Below, piece after piece: positions 7,909 through 16,170 of a stretch of DNA of 64,000 nt. The stretch is taken from contig NZ_JADBDS010000002.1 of assembly GCF_014873705.1 (NCBI RefSeq), forward strand, positions 1,240,001-1,304,000, given 5' to 3'. The notes under the pieces are model-generated. The model had not been told where the DNA came from, made no database searches, and was given only the letters and a program-made list of their open reading frames with translations. The number at the start of each line of letters is the position of its first letter. Positions within the stretch are counted from its first letter, which is position 1. This DNA is from Mycobacterium sp. OAS707. Lineage in GTDB: Bacteria; Actinomycetota; Actinomycetes; Mycobacteriales; Mycobacteriaceae. The position numbers and the translations under genes are program-made.

Positions 7909-9096
7909 TTGAGCACAGATATCCTCATCGTCTCACCGGACGACCACCTTGTGGAGCCCGCTGATCTGTGGACCAGCCGGCTGCCTGAGCGCTACCGAGA
8001 GATCGGGCCGCGGATCGTCCGGCACCGAGGGCGCATGGATCCATCAGTTACTTCCGACGTCGCGTTCGTCGAGGACGACGAGGGCCGCGATGCCGACATC
8101 TGGCACTACGAGGATGCGATCATCCCGATTCCGCTCATCAGCGCGGCCGCAGGTTACGAACTCGACGAGCTGACCACTGACCCGATCACCTACGACGAGA
8201 TGCGCCCCGGCTGCTTCCGTCCGGCAGACCGTCTCGCCGATATGGACATCGCAGGCATCGAGGCCTCCGCGTGCTTTCCCAACACTCTCGTGCGCTTCTG
8301 CGGTCAGCGCTTCCTGTACGCCAAGGACAAGGAACTCGCCGAGCTGTGCGTGCAGGCCTACAACGACTTCCAGATCGACGAGTGGGGCGGCAGTTCCAAC
8401 GGCCGGCTGATCCCGCTCGGCATCATCCCGCTGTGGGACGTCGACCTCGCCGTCAAGGAGGTCGACCGGGTCGCCTCAAAGGGTATGCGCGCCGTGTGCT
8501 TCTCCGAGCTGCCTTCGCGCCTCGACCTGCCTTCCATCCACAGCGGCTATTGGGACCCCTTCTTCGCCGCCTGTGAGCGCAACGAGGTCGGCATCATGCT
8601 GCACATCGGGTCGAGCTCCTCGCTCACAAAGTCGTCACCTGACTCGCCGCATGTCGTCACCAGTGCACTGATGGCGGTCAATTGCACTATCGCTCTGGTG
8701 GATTGGCTGTTCTCTGCCAAGCTGAAGCAATTTCCCGGACTCAAGCTCGCGTTCGCCGAGGCACAGGCCGGCTGGATTCCCTACTACCTGCAGCGTGTCG
8801 ACGAGGTCTGGGAGGACCGCCGAGCGTGGGGCGGCATCCATCCCCTGCTGACCGAACCGCCAAGCACCCAGGTGCCGGGCCGCGTGTGGTTCTCCACCTT
8901 CGGCGACCCGGTCGCTTTCCGCATCCTCGATCTTGTCGGCGAGGACCAGCTCATGTTCGAGACCGACTACCCGCACAATGACACCAACTGGCCACACAGC
9001 ATGGATGTCGCCAACAAGGCCACCGAAGGTCTGGACGAGGAGACCAAGCGGAAAGTGTTGTCCACCAACGCGAAGAACTTCTTCGGTCTGGCGTAG
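7909..9096 (+). CDS. Amidohydrolase family 2 protein, copy 1
   Basis: A 395-residue TIM-barrel metal-dependent hydrolase/decarboxylase of the amidohydrolase-2 (ACMSD-like) type. The N-terminal metal motif reads SPDDHLVEP (residues 8-16), a mid-barrel His lies in GIMLHIGSS, and the C-terminal metal Asp in MFETDYPHNDTNWPHS. Family members hydrolyse or decarboxylate cyclic or aromatic acids; the specificity is unknown. TTG 7909 is chosen because GAAGGA sits eight bases ahead and the conserved domain begins at once; the open frame reaches 7744 through unlikely sequence that crosses the operator. It is more divergent than the other three copies. Confidence 0.85.
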   Translation: MSTDILIVSPDDHLVEPADLWTSRLPERYREIGPRIVRHRGRMDPSVTSDVAFVEDDEGRDADIWHYEDAIIPIPLISAAAGYELDELTTDPITYDEMRPGCFRPADRLADMDIAGIEASACFPNTLVRFCGQRFLYAKDKELAELCVQAYNDFQIDEWGGSSNGRLIPLGIIPLWDVDLAVKEVDRVASKGMRAVCFSELPSRLDLPSIHSGYWDPFFAACERNEVGIMLHIGSSSSLTKSSPDSPHVVTSALMAVNCTIALVDWLFSAKLKQFPGLKLAFAEAQAGWIPYYLQRVDEVWEDRRAWGGIHPLLTEPPSTQVPGRVWFSTFGDPVAFRILDLVGEDQLMFETDYPHNDTNWPHSMDVANKATEGLDEETKRKVLSTNAKNFFGLA

Positions 9097-9105
9097 GGAG
9101 CCGGC

Positions 9106-9930
9106 CTAAAGCGCCTTCCAGTCGGGCTTGCGCTTCTCGAGGAAGGCTCGCGGCCCTTCGATCGCGTCCTTCGTCAATGCCACCTTCATGCGGTAGTTCT
9201 CAGCGAGCAGTTCGGCCTCATAGATGGGCAGCGTCAGCCCCTTTCGTACGGCCATACGCGAACCCCGCACTGCCAGTGGCGCATTCGAGTTGACGATCTC
9301 GGCGATCTCCCAGGCGCGGTCCATGAGCGTCTCGTGGGCCACTACTTCTGTGAAGACCCCCAAATCGTATGCTCGCTGGGCGTCGAGTTGCTCGTGCTTA
9401 CCCATCAGGATCAGTCGCATCGCCACGGGCAACGGCAGAATCCGCGCGAGCCTGACGCCTTCGCGCCCTGACGCCACCCCGATGCTGACGTGAGGGTCCA
9501 TCAACGTTGCACGCTCGGACGCGATGGTGATATCCGCCGTCGTCACGAGGTCCATTCCGGCGCCGCATGCGATGCCGTTGACTGCGCAGATGATCGGCTT
9601 GGTCATCTGCAGCCACGGTGGCGTAGCTTCTTGCGGCGCATCCCATTGCCGCATCGAGCTGAGAATCGGCTCGCCCTGGTTGTCGATTCCGGCCGCGTTT
9701 TCCATATCGTGGTCAGCAGCCTTGTTGACGTCGGCTCCGACGCACAGCGCGCGACCGGCGCCCGTGACGATCACCGTCCAGATGTCTTGGGAACTCTCGA
9801 TTTCCGCGTAGGCCACGGCCAGTTCGGCGATCATCTCGTCGTTGATCGCGTTGAGCACCTCGGGCCGGTTGAGGGTGACGCACGCGGTGTGCCCCTTGAC
9901 CTCGACTTCGATCGTGGCGTATCGCGTCAC
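9106..9930 (-). CDS. Enoyl-CoA hydratase/isomerase family protein
   Basis: A 274-residue crotonase. It shows VTLNRPEVLNAIN near the start, the first oxyanion loop ALCVGADVNKAAD (about residue 61) and the second loop VNGIACGAGMDLVTTADITIAS followed by DPHVSIG. The SFVDPHVSIGQ-like signature also occurs in the crotonases at 21198 and 21998, which marks one subfamily. Start GTG 9930 overlaps the stop of the dehydrogenase gene by four bases. It is the last gene of a four-gene operon with an aldolase, a TauD-type dioxygenase and a 2-hydroxyacid dehydrogenase. Confidence 0.87.
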   Translation of the reverse strand: MTRYATIEVEVKGHTACVTLNRPEVLNAINDEMIAELAVAYAEIESSQDIWTVIVTGAGRALCVGADVNKAADHDMENAAGIDNQGEPILSSMRQWDAPQEATPPWLQMTKPIICAVNGIACGAGMDLVTTADITIASERATLMDPHVSIGVASGREGVRLARILPLPVAMRLILMGKHEQLDAQRAYDLGVFTEVVAHETLMDRAWEIAEIVNSNAPLAVRGSRMAVRKGLTLPIYEAELLAENYRMKVALTKDAIEGPRAFLEKRKPDWKAL

Positions 9931-11018
9931 CGCGCGGGACTCCTCTTCTCCAAAACTGTTGTGGCACTGGGACGGAATCCGAAGATGTCGTAAAATCTAT
10001 CGCAATACCGGGGCCAGACATCGGGATTGAGCAAGCGCGGGGGCATTTCGCCGGCGAAGATGGTCTGCCACTGCGTGGCGGTGGCCACCGCGATGTCACG
10101 GGCGGCCTCGACGGTGATCCCCGCGGTGTGTGGCGTCGCGACCACATTGTCGAGATGCAGCAGCGGGTTGTCATGCCGTGGCGGCTCATCGTGGAACACA
10201 TCGAGGCCGGCGCCTGCGATGCCTCCGCTGACGAGTTCGTCGAGCAGCGCTGCTTCGTCATGCACGGGTCCGCGCGCGGTCGTGATGAAGAATGCGGTCG
10301 GCTTCATCGCCGCGAACTGTGCCCTGCCTATGAGGCCCCTCGTCTCGCTGGTCAGCGGGCAGGTGACCTGGACGAAATCCGACTGCTCGAGTAATTCGGG
10401 AAGCGTGACGACCCGCGCGCCAAGGGCTCGCGCAGTGACTTCGTCGACATACGGGTCGAAGGCAAGCACCTGCATGCCGAATGGTGCACACAGTTCGACG
10501 AGGCGGCCGCCGATGGCACCGAGTCCGATGACGCCGAGGGTCTTACCCATTAGCTGAGATCCCTTCAGTGCCAAGCGATCCTGCAACGGACCAGACCTCA
10601 GTGCCCGATCCGCGACGGTTATCTTCTTGGCCAGGTCCAGCATGAAGCCCAGGGCGTGTTCTGCGACCGCCTCGGCGCCGGGACCGGAGTTGTTGCACAC
10701 TGCAATGCCCGCACGCGTGCATGCCTCCACATCGATGACGTCATAACCAGCGCCCGCCGAACACACGGCGAGCAGGTTGACGCAGCGCTTCACCAGTGCC
10801 GCTCCTGCCAGCCACTGCGCGCCGCTCTCCACGGCTGCCACGTCGGTGCGTGTGGCGACTTGGTATCCGTGTGCAGATTCCAAACTCGTCCAGCCTTGTT
10901 CGGCGGGTGCAGTCAGATCGAGCTTCACCACATCGACGTCGGCCACTTCCAGAATGTCGCCGGCGGCGGGGTCGGTCCACCGCTCGTAGACGAGCCTCGG
11001 ACGTGGGCTGGCGGTCAT
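9927..11018 (-). CDS. D-2-hydroxyacid dehydrogenase family protein
   Basis: A 363-residue NAD-dependent dehydrogenase of the D-isomer 2-hydroxyacid group. It has the nucleotide-binding GLGAIG at residues 165-170, the catalytic Arg in TTARGPVHDE, the Glu in DVFHDEPP and the His in ATPHTAGIT, so it looks intact. It interconverts a 2-keto acid and a 2-hydroxyacid. An N-terminal extension precedes the catalytic domain, and the C-terminus adds about 40 residues rich in aromatic residues. ATG 11018 overlaps the upstream dioxygenase stop. Placement after an HpaI-type aldolase fits reduction or oxidation of a keto acid released by that aldolase (inference). Confidence 0.87.
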   Translation of the reverse strand: MTASPRPRLVYERWTDPAAGDILEVADVDVVKLDLTAPAEQGWTSLESAHGYQVATRTDVAAVESGAQWLAGAALVKRCVNLLAVCSAGAGYDVIDVEACTRAGIAVCNNSGPGAEAVAEHALGFMLDLAKKITVADRALRSGPLQDRLALKGSQLMGKTLGVIGLGAIGGRLVELCAPFGMQVLAFDPYVDEVTARALGARVVTLPELLEQSDFVQVTCPLTSETRGLIGRAQFAAMKPTAFFITTARGPVHDEAALLDELVSGGIAGAGLDVFHDEPPRHDNPLLHLDNVVATPHTAGITVEAARDIAVATATQWQTIFAGEMPPRLLNPDVWPRYCDRFYDIFGFRPSATTVLEKRSPAR

Positions 11019-12130
11019 TTCTTCAGCTTGGGCTTCGCCTGTGCCGCCTTGAACATATCGGCGAGCGCGGCGTCGACATTCTTGTAGTCATTACGCGCGA
11101 TTGCGCCGTCCCTTCCTGGCACGATGTCGTAACCCAGCCGGAGGTCTTTGTTCTCCATGTGGAAGTACTCGCGACCGATCGGCAACCTGCGGTCTTCACG
11201 CGGTACCTCCATCCATGCGCGCAAGAAGCACCGCGCCTTCTTCGGATCGGTACTGCTGACGAAGTCCGAGCGCGAATGGCACATCGCGAAGTTGTTCGCC
11301 ACTGCCGCCTCACCCGATTCGAGCCGGAACTCGACCTGTTGCTCGACGAGGATGTTGCGCAGCAGCTCGACGGCCTCCTCATGCTTGGGCGTGAACTCTC
11401 GGCCGATGGTCTTCATCGCGGGCAGGATGCTGCTGTAGGTGAAGTTGATGCAGATGCGTCCGTCGATCTGCGAAAACACCGGCACGTCGTAGGGCGTGAC
11501 GTCGGGCTGATCGTCAGGCTGCTCGCTGCGCCGGTGATGCGGAAACCCTTGGTAAAGGACGTCCAGCAGGTCCGGCCTTTCCGCGAGGATTCGGTTGTGC
11601 GCCGCAGGTCCGCTGGCGAACTGGCTCTCGCCGCCTTGCGCGGCTGGGTAGACACACAGCAGCGACAGGATGTCAGCGGCGTCGTTGTGCATCGCAAGTT
11701 CGGCGCGCGACTTCGTGCCCCTGGCGGGCTGGACGCCATTGGGCAGAATCTCCTCCTGCACGCGCACCATTCGGTGCCCGAACGAATTGTTAGACACCAA
11801 ATAGCCGAGGTGCGTACAGAACGCCCAATAGATCCGCTCCAGGTCCTCGATCGAGTGCTGTTCGACGGGAAACCCTCGCACGCAGGCAAGTCCCTTGCCG
11901 AACATCAGATCCTGATACAACCGGGCTAGATCGTCGTCGAGGTCGGGGTGGCGTGCATCGTCGGGCGTGATGTCGTCGCGATCTTTATTCGACGTCTTCG
12001 CGAGGATCGACTCCAGGGCCGCGACGTTGCGGGCCGACAGGTCGAATGCGAAGTCCTCCTTGCTCGTAAAGTCGGCGCCGGTCCACGCCATCGGATCGGC
12101 GACTTGTTCGGTGTAGATCGCGGTGGGCAT
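11015..12130 (-). CDS. TauD/TfdA-like Fe(II)/2-oxoglutarate dioxygenase
   Basis: A 371-residue protein with the facial triad of 2-oxoglutarate dioxygenases: H148-x-D150 in AELAMHNDAADI and a distal His at about 285 in NNFAMCHSRSDF, followed by the Arg-containing strand CFLRAWMEVPRED that can bind 2-oxoglutarate. It probably hydroxylates or cleaves a substrate with loss of CO2 from 2-oxoglutarate. A basic KPKLKK ends the chain. It follows the aldolase gene by 32 bp and overlaps the dehydrogenase by 4 bp, so it belongs to that operon. GGAGG lies before ATG 12130. Confidence 0.85.
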   Translation of the reverse strand: MPTAIYTEQVADPMAWTGADFTSKEDFAFDLSARNVAALESILAKTSNKDRDDITPDDARHPDLDDDLARLYQDLMFGKGLACVRGFPVEQHSIEDLERIYWAFCTHLGYLVSNNSFGHRMVRVQEEILPNGVQPARGTKSRAELAMHNDAADILSLLCVYPAAQGGESQFASGPAAHNRILAERPDLLDVLYQGFPHHRRSEQPDDQPDVTPYDVPVFSQIDGRICINFTYSSILPAMKTIGREFTPKHEEAVELLRNILVEQQVEFRLESGEAAVANNFAMCHSRSDFVSSTDPKKARCFLRAWMEVPREDRRLPIGREYFHMENKDLRLGYDIVPGRDGAIARNDYKNVDAALADMFKAAQAKPKLKK

Positions 12131-12162
12131 CCGTCCTCCTGTTGCGGTGGCGAGGTTTTCGG

Positions 12163-12975
12163 CTACTTGTCGAGTTCTCTCAAGGCCCTGGCGCGGGAGG
12201 TCGCCGCTTCGGTCATCATCCCGACGTCCGTACCAGCTGAAATGAAACGCAGACCCAATTCTGTGAACCGTTTCAGCAGGTCAACGGACTTGATACCGGC
12301 TATCCCCAGCGCCACGCCGTGTGTACGACAAGCCGCCGCGACCGATTCTACTGCATCGCGGAAATGGGCATTCTCATAATCTCCATGGATGCCCATTTCG
12401 GCCGTCAGATCACTCGGACCGATGAGCAAGATGTCGATGCCCTCGACTGCTGCGATCGCCTCGCTCGCTTCGACCGCTCGCGGTGTTTCGATCATCACCG
12501 CGACCACCGTCTTGCGCTCGAGGACACCGGTCAGCTCGGCGGCCGACAGCGGCCCATAGCCACTGACCGCGTTGGGTCCGGATATCGACCGATGCCCCAG
12601 CGGAGGGAACCGGGCCGCATCCACGACTGCCAACGCCTGAGTACGTGAATTCACATGTGGCACAATGACTCCGACTGCACCATTGTCCAAAACACGCGCA
12701 ATGACACTGGGGTCACCAGACGGCACCCGCACCAGGCCGGAGATCCCCGCTCCGATCGCGCTCGCACACAGCATTGAAGCTGTCTCCAGCGAGGTAGAGG
12801 TGTGTTCAAGGTCGACGTAAACGGCGTCGTATCCACATGCCGCCGCGATGGCCGGGACATCCGGTGTGCGTGCATTCATTAGCGCCAGACAGAGCACCAG
12901 GCCCTCGCCGCGTAGTGCGTCGCGCAATGATCCCTGCACGAGCTCACGGTAGCCGACTGAGAACGGCGATTCCAT
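12163..12975 (-). CDS. HpcH/HpaI-type aldolase
   Basis: A 270-residue class II aldolase-like TIM barrel. It shows VYVDLEHTSTSLE, a metal-binding Glu in VAVMIETPRAVEASE and an Asp in LLIGPSDLTAEMG, the usual pair that binds the divalent metal. Such enzymes cleave 2-keto-3-hydroxy acids to pyruvate and an aldehyde. ATG 12975 is favoured because the first conserved residues follow at once; GATAAT at 12996-12991 is a plausible -10 that leaves a very short leader. An operator box covers the first codon. First gene of the four-gene operon that ends at 9106. Confidence 0.85.
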   Translation of the reverse strand: MESPFSVGYRELVQGSLRDALRGEGLVLCLALMNARTPDVPAIAAACGYDAVYVDLEHTSTSLETASMLCASAIGAGISGLVRVPSGDPSVIARVLDNGAVGVIVPHVNSRTQALAVVDAARFPPLGHRSISGPNAVSGYGPLSAAELTGVLERKTVVAVMIETPRAVEASEAIAAVEGIDILLIGPSDLTAEMGIHGDYENAHFRDAVESVAAACRTHGVALGIAGIKSVDLLKRFTELGLRFISAGTDVGMMTEAATSRARALRELDK

Positions 12976-12997
12976 CAGTTCGTTAACGCCATTATCA
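12958..12997. promoter_or_regulatory. Paired TGAGAA-type operator overlapping a start codon
   Basis: Box 1 at 12958-12975 is TGAGAA-CGGCGA-TTCCAT and includes the start codon of the minus-strand aldolase. Box 2 at 12980-12997 is TCGTTA-ACGCCA-TTATCA, 22 bp downstream, and covers CATTAT (12990-12995), a likely -10 for the plus-strand thiolase gene, and on the other strand GATAAT for the aldolase operon. Confidence 0.55.
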
Positions 12998-13015
12998 ATG
13001 TGGTAACCATGACGT

Positions 13016-14161
13016 ATGCCAGCGAACCGGGTCGCTATCGTAGGTGCCGGTCTTTCGGACTGCGGGCGAGTGCCAGACAAGACCGCGATGGCGCTGATGG
13101 CTCAATCCGCCCGCCGTGCCATCACCGACGCCGGTTTGACGAAGGACGACATCGATGGTTTCGGCGGCCACGGGAGCCTGCTGCCACCGGTCGAAGTCAG
13201 TGAATATCTCGGCCTGCGACCGAATTGGGTCGATGCGACCAACGTCGGCGGATCTTCGTGGGAAGTGATGGCCCGTCGCGCCGCCGACGCGATCGCCGCA
13301 GGCGAAATCGACGTTGCTCTGTTGACCTACGGGTCGACGGCGCGCTCCGACGTCAAGCGTCGAAGCCGTGCGTCGGCGGCAACGATGAGCACCGGTGGAG
13401 CCATGCAGTACGAGGCCCCGTACGGCGCGACACTCATCGCCAAGTACGCGATGGCCGCCAGACGTCACATGATCGAATACGGCACCACAGTCGATCAACT
13501 GGCTGAAGTCGCTGTCGCCGCGCACGAATGGGCAGCCATGAACGACAACGCATTTGAGCGCGACCGCATCACGGTGGCCGACGTGACGGCAGCACCGATG
13601 CTGGCCGATCCCTTCACCGCCAAACACGTATGTTTGCGCACCGACGGCGGCGGCGCAGTGGTCTTGGCGAGCGAACGCGTCGCAAAGGACTGCGCCAGGG
13701 AGCCCGTGTGGATCCTCGGCGCCGCCGACGCCACGTCTCACGTCAGCATGAGCGAGTGGGCCGACTTCACCACCTCCGCCGCAGCAGTCTCCGGGCCTCG
13801 AGCGTTCGCGCAGGCGGGTGTCAGCCCTGTAGACATCGACGTGTGTCAGTTGTATGACTCGTTCACCTCCACGGTGCTGCTCACGGTTGAGGATCTGGGA
13901 TTCTGCGCCAAGGGCGAAGGCGGGCCGTTCATCGAATCAGGCGCCCTGCGGCCCGGCGGAGCCTTACCGACCAACACCGACGGCGGCGGCCTCGCCTCGT
14001 GCCATCCAGGTATGCGGGGAATGTTCCTGATGGTCGAGGCCGTCAGGCAGCTTCGCGGGGAATGCGGGCCAAGGCAGGTGGACGACGCGCGGCTGGCCTG
14101 CGTGCACGGGATGGGCGGCTTCTTCACCCACAGCGCCACGATGATTCTCGGGAGGCATTGA
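13016..14161 (+). CDS. Thiolase-fold lipid-transfer/retro-aldolase-like protein
   Basis: A 381-residue thiolase-superfamily protein of the SCP-x/lipid-transfer type. The classical N-terminal nucleophile Cys is absent: the region reads NVGGSSWEVMARRAADAI. The C-terminal HGMGGFFTH loop and LYDSFTSTVLLTVEDLGFC are kept. Proteins of this type next to a DUF35 gene include Ltp2, which with a DUF35 domain does retro-aldol cleavage of a steroid-CoA side chain; I infer a similar C-C bond cleavage. ATG 13016 has no clear ribosome site, so the leader is probably very short. Its stop shares one base with the DUF35 start. Confidence 0.83.
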   Translation: MPANRVAIVGAGLSDCGRVPDKTAMALMAQSARRAITDAGLTKDDIDGFGGHGSLLPPVEVSEYLGLRPNWVDATNVGGSSWEVMARRAADAIAAGEIDVALLTYGSTARSDVKRRSRASAATMSTGGAMQYEAPYGATLIAKYAMAARRHMIEYGTTVDQLAEVAVAAHEWAAMNDNAFERDRITVADVTAAPMLADPFTAKHVCLRTDGGGAVVLASERVAKDCAREPVWILGAADATSHVSMSEWADFTTSAAAVSGPRAFAQAGVSPVDIDVCQLYDSFTSTVLLTVEDLGFCAKGEGGPFIESGALRPGGALPTNTDGGGLASCHPGMRGMFLMVEAVRQLRGECGPRQVDDARLACVHGMGGFFTHSATMILGRH

Positions 14162-14568
14162 TGGCGAGCCCCGATAGGCCGATCGTCGACACTGACAGCG
14201 AATCCTGGTGGGCCGCTGTGCAGGATCGCCGACTGATGCTCAATCTCTGCACTGCATGCGGGCGCAATTCGTTGTATGTGCGGCCATTCTGTCCGCACTG
14301 CTGGAGCGAAGACGTCACGTTGACGCCTGCCAGCGGACGCGCCCGCCTCTACACGTGGAGCGTCGTTCACCAGAACGCCGCTCCCTTCGACGCCCACACG
14401 CCCTACGTGGTCGCGATGGTTGATCTTCTCGAGGGACCGCGGCTGATGACGGTCATCGAGGACTGCCCTTTCGAAAAGCTGCGCCCAGACATGGGACTCG
14501 CGATCGCCTTCCGCGAAGACGACGACGGCTTCGTCGTTCCCATCTTCCGGCCGGCAGGCGAGGACTGA
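14161..14568 (+). CDS. DUF35 Zn-ribbon/OB-fold protein
   Basis: A 135-residue protein with a rubredoxin-like Zn ribbon, two CxxC pairs (CTACG and CPHC, about residues 30-46), and an OB fold after it with RARLYTWSVVHQ and YVVAMVDLLEGPRLMTVIED. In characterised systems DUF35 proteins bind CoA esters and are needed by thiolase-like partners such as Ltp2. Here the gene starts at the last base of the thiolase stop codon, so the two are almost certainly a complex. It ends directly against the convergent ligase gene with no gap. Confidence 0.88.
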   Translation: MASPDRPIVDTDSESWWAAVQDRRLMLNLCTACGRNSLYVRPFCPHCWSEDVTLTPASGRARLYTWSVVHQNAAPFDAHTPYVVAMVDLLEGPRLMTVIEDCPFEKLRPDMGLAIAFREDDDGFVVPIFRPAGED

Positions 14569-16116
14569 TCAGGCGAGGCGGTCGGCGAGCGCCCGCGGTC
14601 GTCCGGCAGAGCGAGCATCGAGCTTGTTGCGTTCCACCTTGCCGTTGGCGTTGAGCGGCAGCGGTTCATTCCAGAAGACGAGTTCTTCGGGCAGCTTGTA
14701 TTTGGGCAGTCCCGCCGTCACGAGCGCGTCGGTGACGTCGGACAGCGTCAGCTCGACATCGGCGTCGAGCACCATCGCCACCGCCAACCGCTCGCCGGTG
14801 GTGGGGTCGGCGACCGAATACGCCGCGGCGTCGCGCACTCCGGCGATCCGCGTGACAGCCTCTTCGACTTCCGCCGCGGGGATCTTCAGACCATTACGGA
14901 TCACGATGTCCTTGATGCGCCCGACGACCCGGACCCGGCCCTTGGAAATCTCGGCGACATCGCCGGTGCGAAACCACTCGCCGTCGAACGCTGCGGCGTC
15001 GTCATCTGCGTCGGTATACCCGAGGAAAGCGTGCGGACCACGGATGCAGCATTCGCTCGGATCGCCGGCCGACCCCACTCGCACGTCCACATCGTCGAGC
15101 GCAACCCCGTCGTCGGCATGACGCACCGCTCTTGGCTCGGCGCGCAATCCTGAGGTGCTCACCGGCACCTCGGATGACCCGTAGGCGCGCATGACGATGA
15201 TGCCGAAGTCATCTTCGATGCGCTCGACGATGCGGCGGTCGAGCATCGTCCCGCCGAGATAGACGGCACGCAAGGGGATCTCGTCGCCGCGCGCGACTGC
15301 CTCGTCTAGCAGCCGCTCCAGCAGCCGGTCGGGTCCGCCGTACCATGTGGCACCGGACGACACGAGCAATTCGCTCGTGCCGGCCGGATCCCAGCGATCC
15401 TCGAGGATCACCGGCGCGATCAGCATCGGGCCGATGAACACCGCCTGCAGCACACCCGTCACCGACCCCAGCGGGCTGATCAGAAAGATCCGATCGTCGT
15501 CGGTCAGCCCCGCCGCGGCGATGTAGTTGGCCGAAGATTTGATCAGCGTGCTGAGCGAGTGGATCACGCCTTTGGGCGCCGAGGTGGTGCCCGATGTGTA
15601 CAACACGAAACAGGGTTCGTCGGCGCCGCGCCGCGCCCGGTGCGATGTACCCGAGGTCCCGTCCGGCCCTATCCACATACACCGCCCCGACAGCTCGGAT
15701 ACCTGCGGCCAGTTCGGTGCCGTGCCAATGGCGGCGCCCGTGCGAGCCAGAATGTCGCCCACCTGCGCCGAGCCCGCGCTGCGCGGCACCAGCAGCACCA
15801 CGGCATCCCGGCGCAAAGCTGCGTGGACCGCGATGACCGAATCCACATCGTTTCCGACCACGACGACGATCGGGGTTTCCGCATCGACGCCCGCCTGTGC
15901 CATGCCCTCGCACGCAGCGTCGACGCGTCGGTCCAGCTCGGCGTACGTGAGCTCACCGGTCCTGTCGATCAACGCGAGACGCTCACCAGCCCGCTCGGCG
16001 GCCGAGCGCACGACGTCGACGGGCTCATGGGTCCACAAGCCGGCGGACCGGTAGGCGTCCCTGCGCGCGACAGCGCGCTGCCGGGCCTGTCTCAGCAGGT
16101 CAGTCGGTCCGCTCAT
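14569..16116 (-). CDS. AMP-forming acyl-CoA ligase
   Basis: A 515-residue adenylate-forming enzyme. The P-loop YTSGTTSAPKG lies at residues 173-183, followed by YGSSEVPVST (A5), the hinge region WFRTGDVAEISKGRVRVVGRIKD, and the C-terminal catalytic Lys in NANGKVERNKL. It should couple a carboxylic acid to CoA with ATP; the acid is unknown. ATG 16116 has GGAGG at a good distance. It is monocistronic, converges on the DUF35 gene without a gap, and diverges from an SDR gene across a paired operator. Confidence 0.9.
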   Translation of the reverse strand: MSGPTDLLRQARQRAVARRDAYRSAGLWTHEPVDVVRSAAERAGERLALIDRTGELTYAELDRRVDAACEGMAQAGVDAETPIVVVVGNDVDSVIAVHAALRRDAVVLLVPRSAGSAQVGDILARTGAAIGTAPNWPQVSELSGRCMWIGPDGTSGTSHRARRGADEPCFVLYTSGTTSAPKGVIHSLSTLIKSSANYIAAAGLTDDDRIFLISPLGSVTGVLQAVFIGPMLIAPVILEDRWDPAGTSELLVSSGATWYGGPDRLLERLLDEAVARGDEIPLRAVYLGGTMLDRRIVERIEDDFGIIVMRAYGSSEVPVSTSGLRAEPRAVRHADDGVALDDVDVRVGSAGDPSECCIRGPHAFLGYTDADDDAAAFDGEWFRTGDVAEISKGRVRVVGRIKDIVIRNGLKIPAAEVEEAVTRIAGVRDAAAYSVADPTTGERLAVAMVLDADVELTLSDVTDALVTAGLPKYKLPEELVFWNEPLPLNANGKVERNKLDARSAGRPRALADRLA

Positions 16117-16127
16117 CCGTCCTCCGA

Positions 16128-16167
16128 TGCAAATGATCGTTCTCTTTTAGGCAAATGTAGCCTCTCA
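16128..16167. promoter_or_regulatory. Paired operator between ligase and SDR genes
   Basis: Box 1 at 16128-16145 is TGCAAA-TGATCG-TTCTCT and box 2 at 16150-16167 is GGCAAA-TGTAGC-CTCTCA, 22 bp apart and nearly a direct repeat. TAGCCT at 16158-16163 inside box 2 is a TANNNT -10 element 8 bases before the SDR start at 16171. Confidence 0.6.
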
Positions 16168-16170
16168 CCC

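Noticed and set aside
10796..11929. Long plus-strand frame of 377 codons
   Set aside because: Antisense to the TauD-type dioxygenase and dehydrogenase genes; its sequence has no recognisable domain and both minus-strand genes are clearly real.
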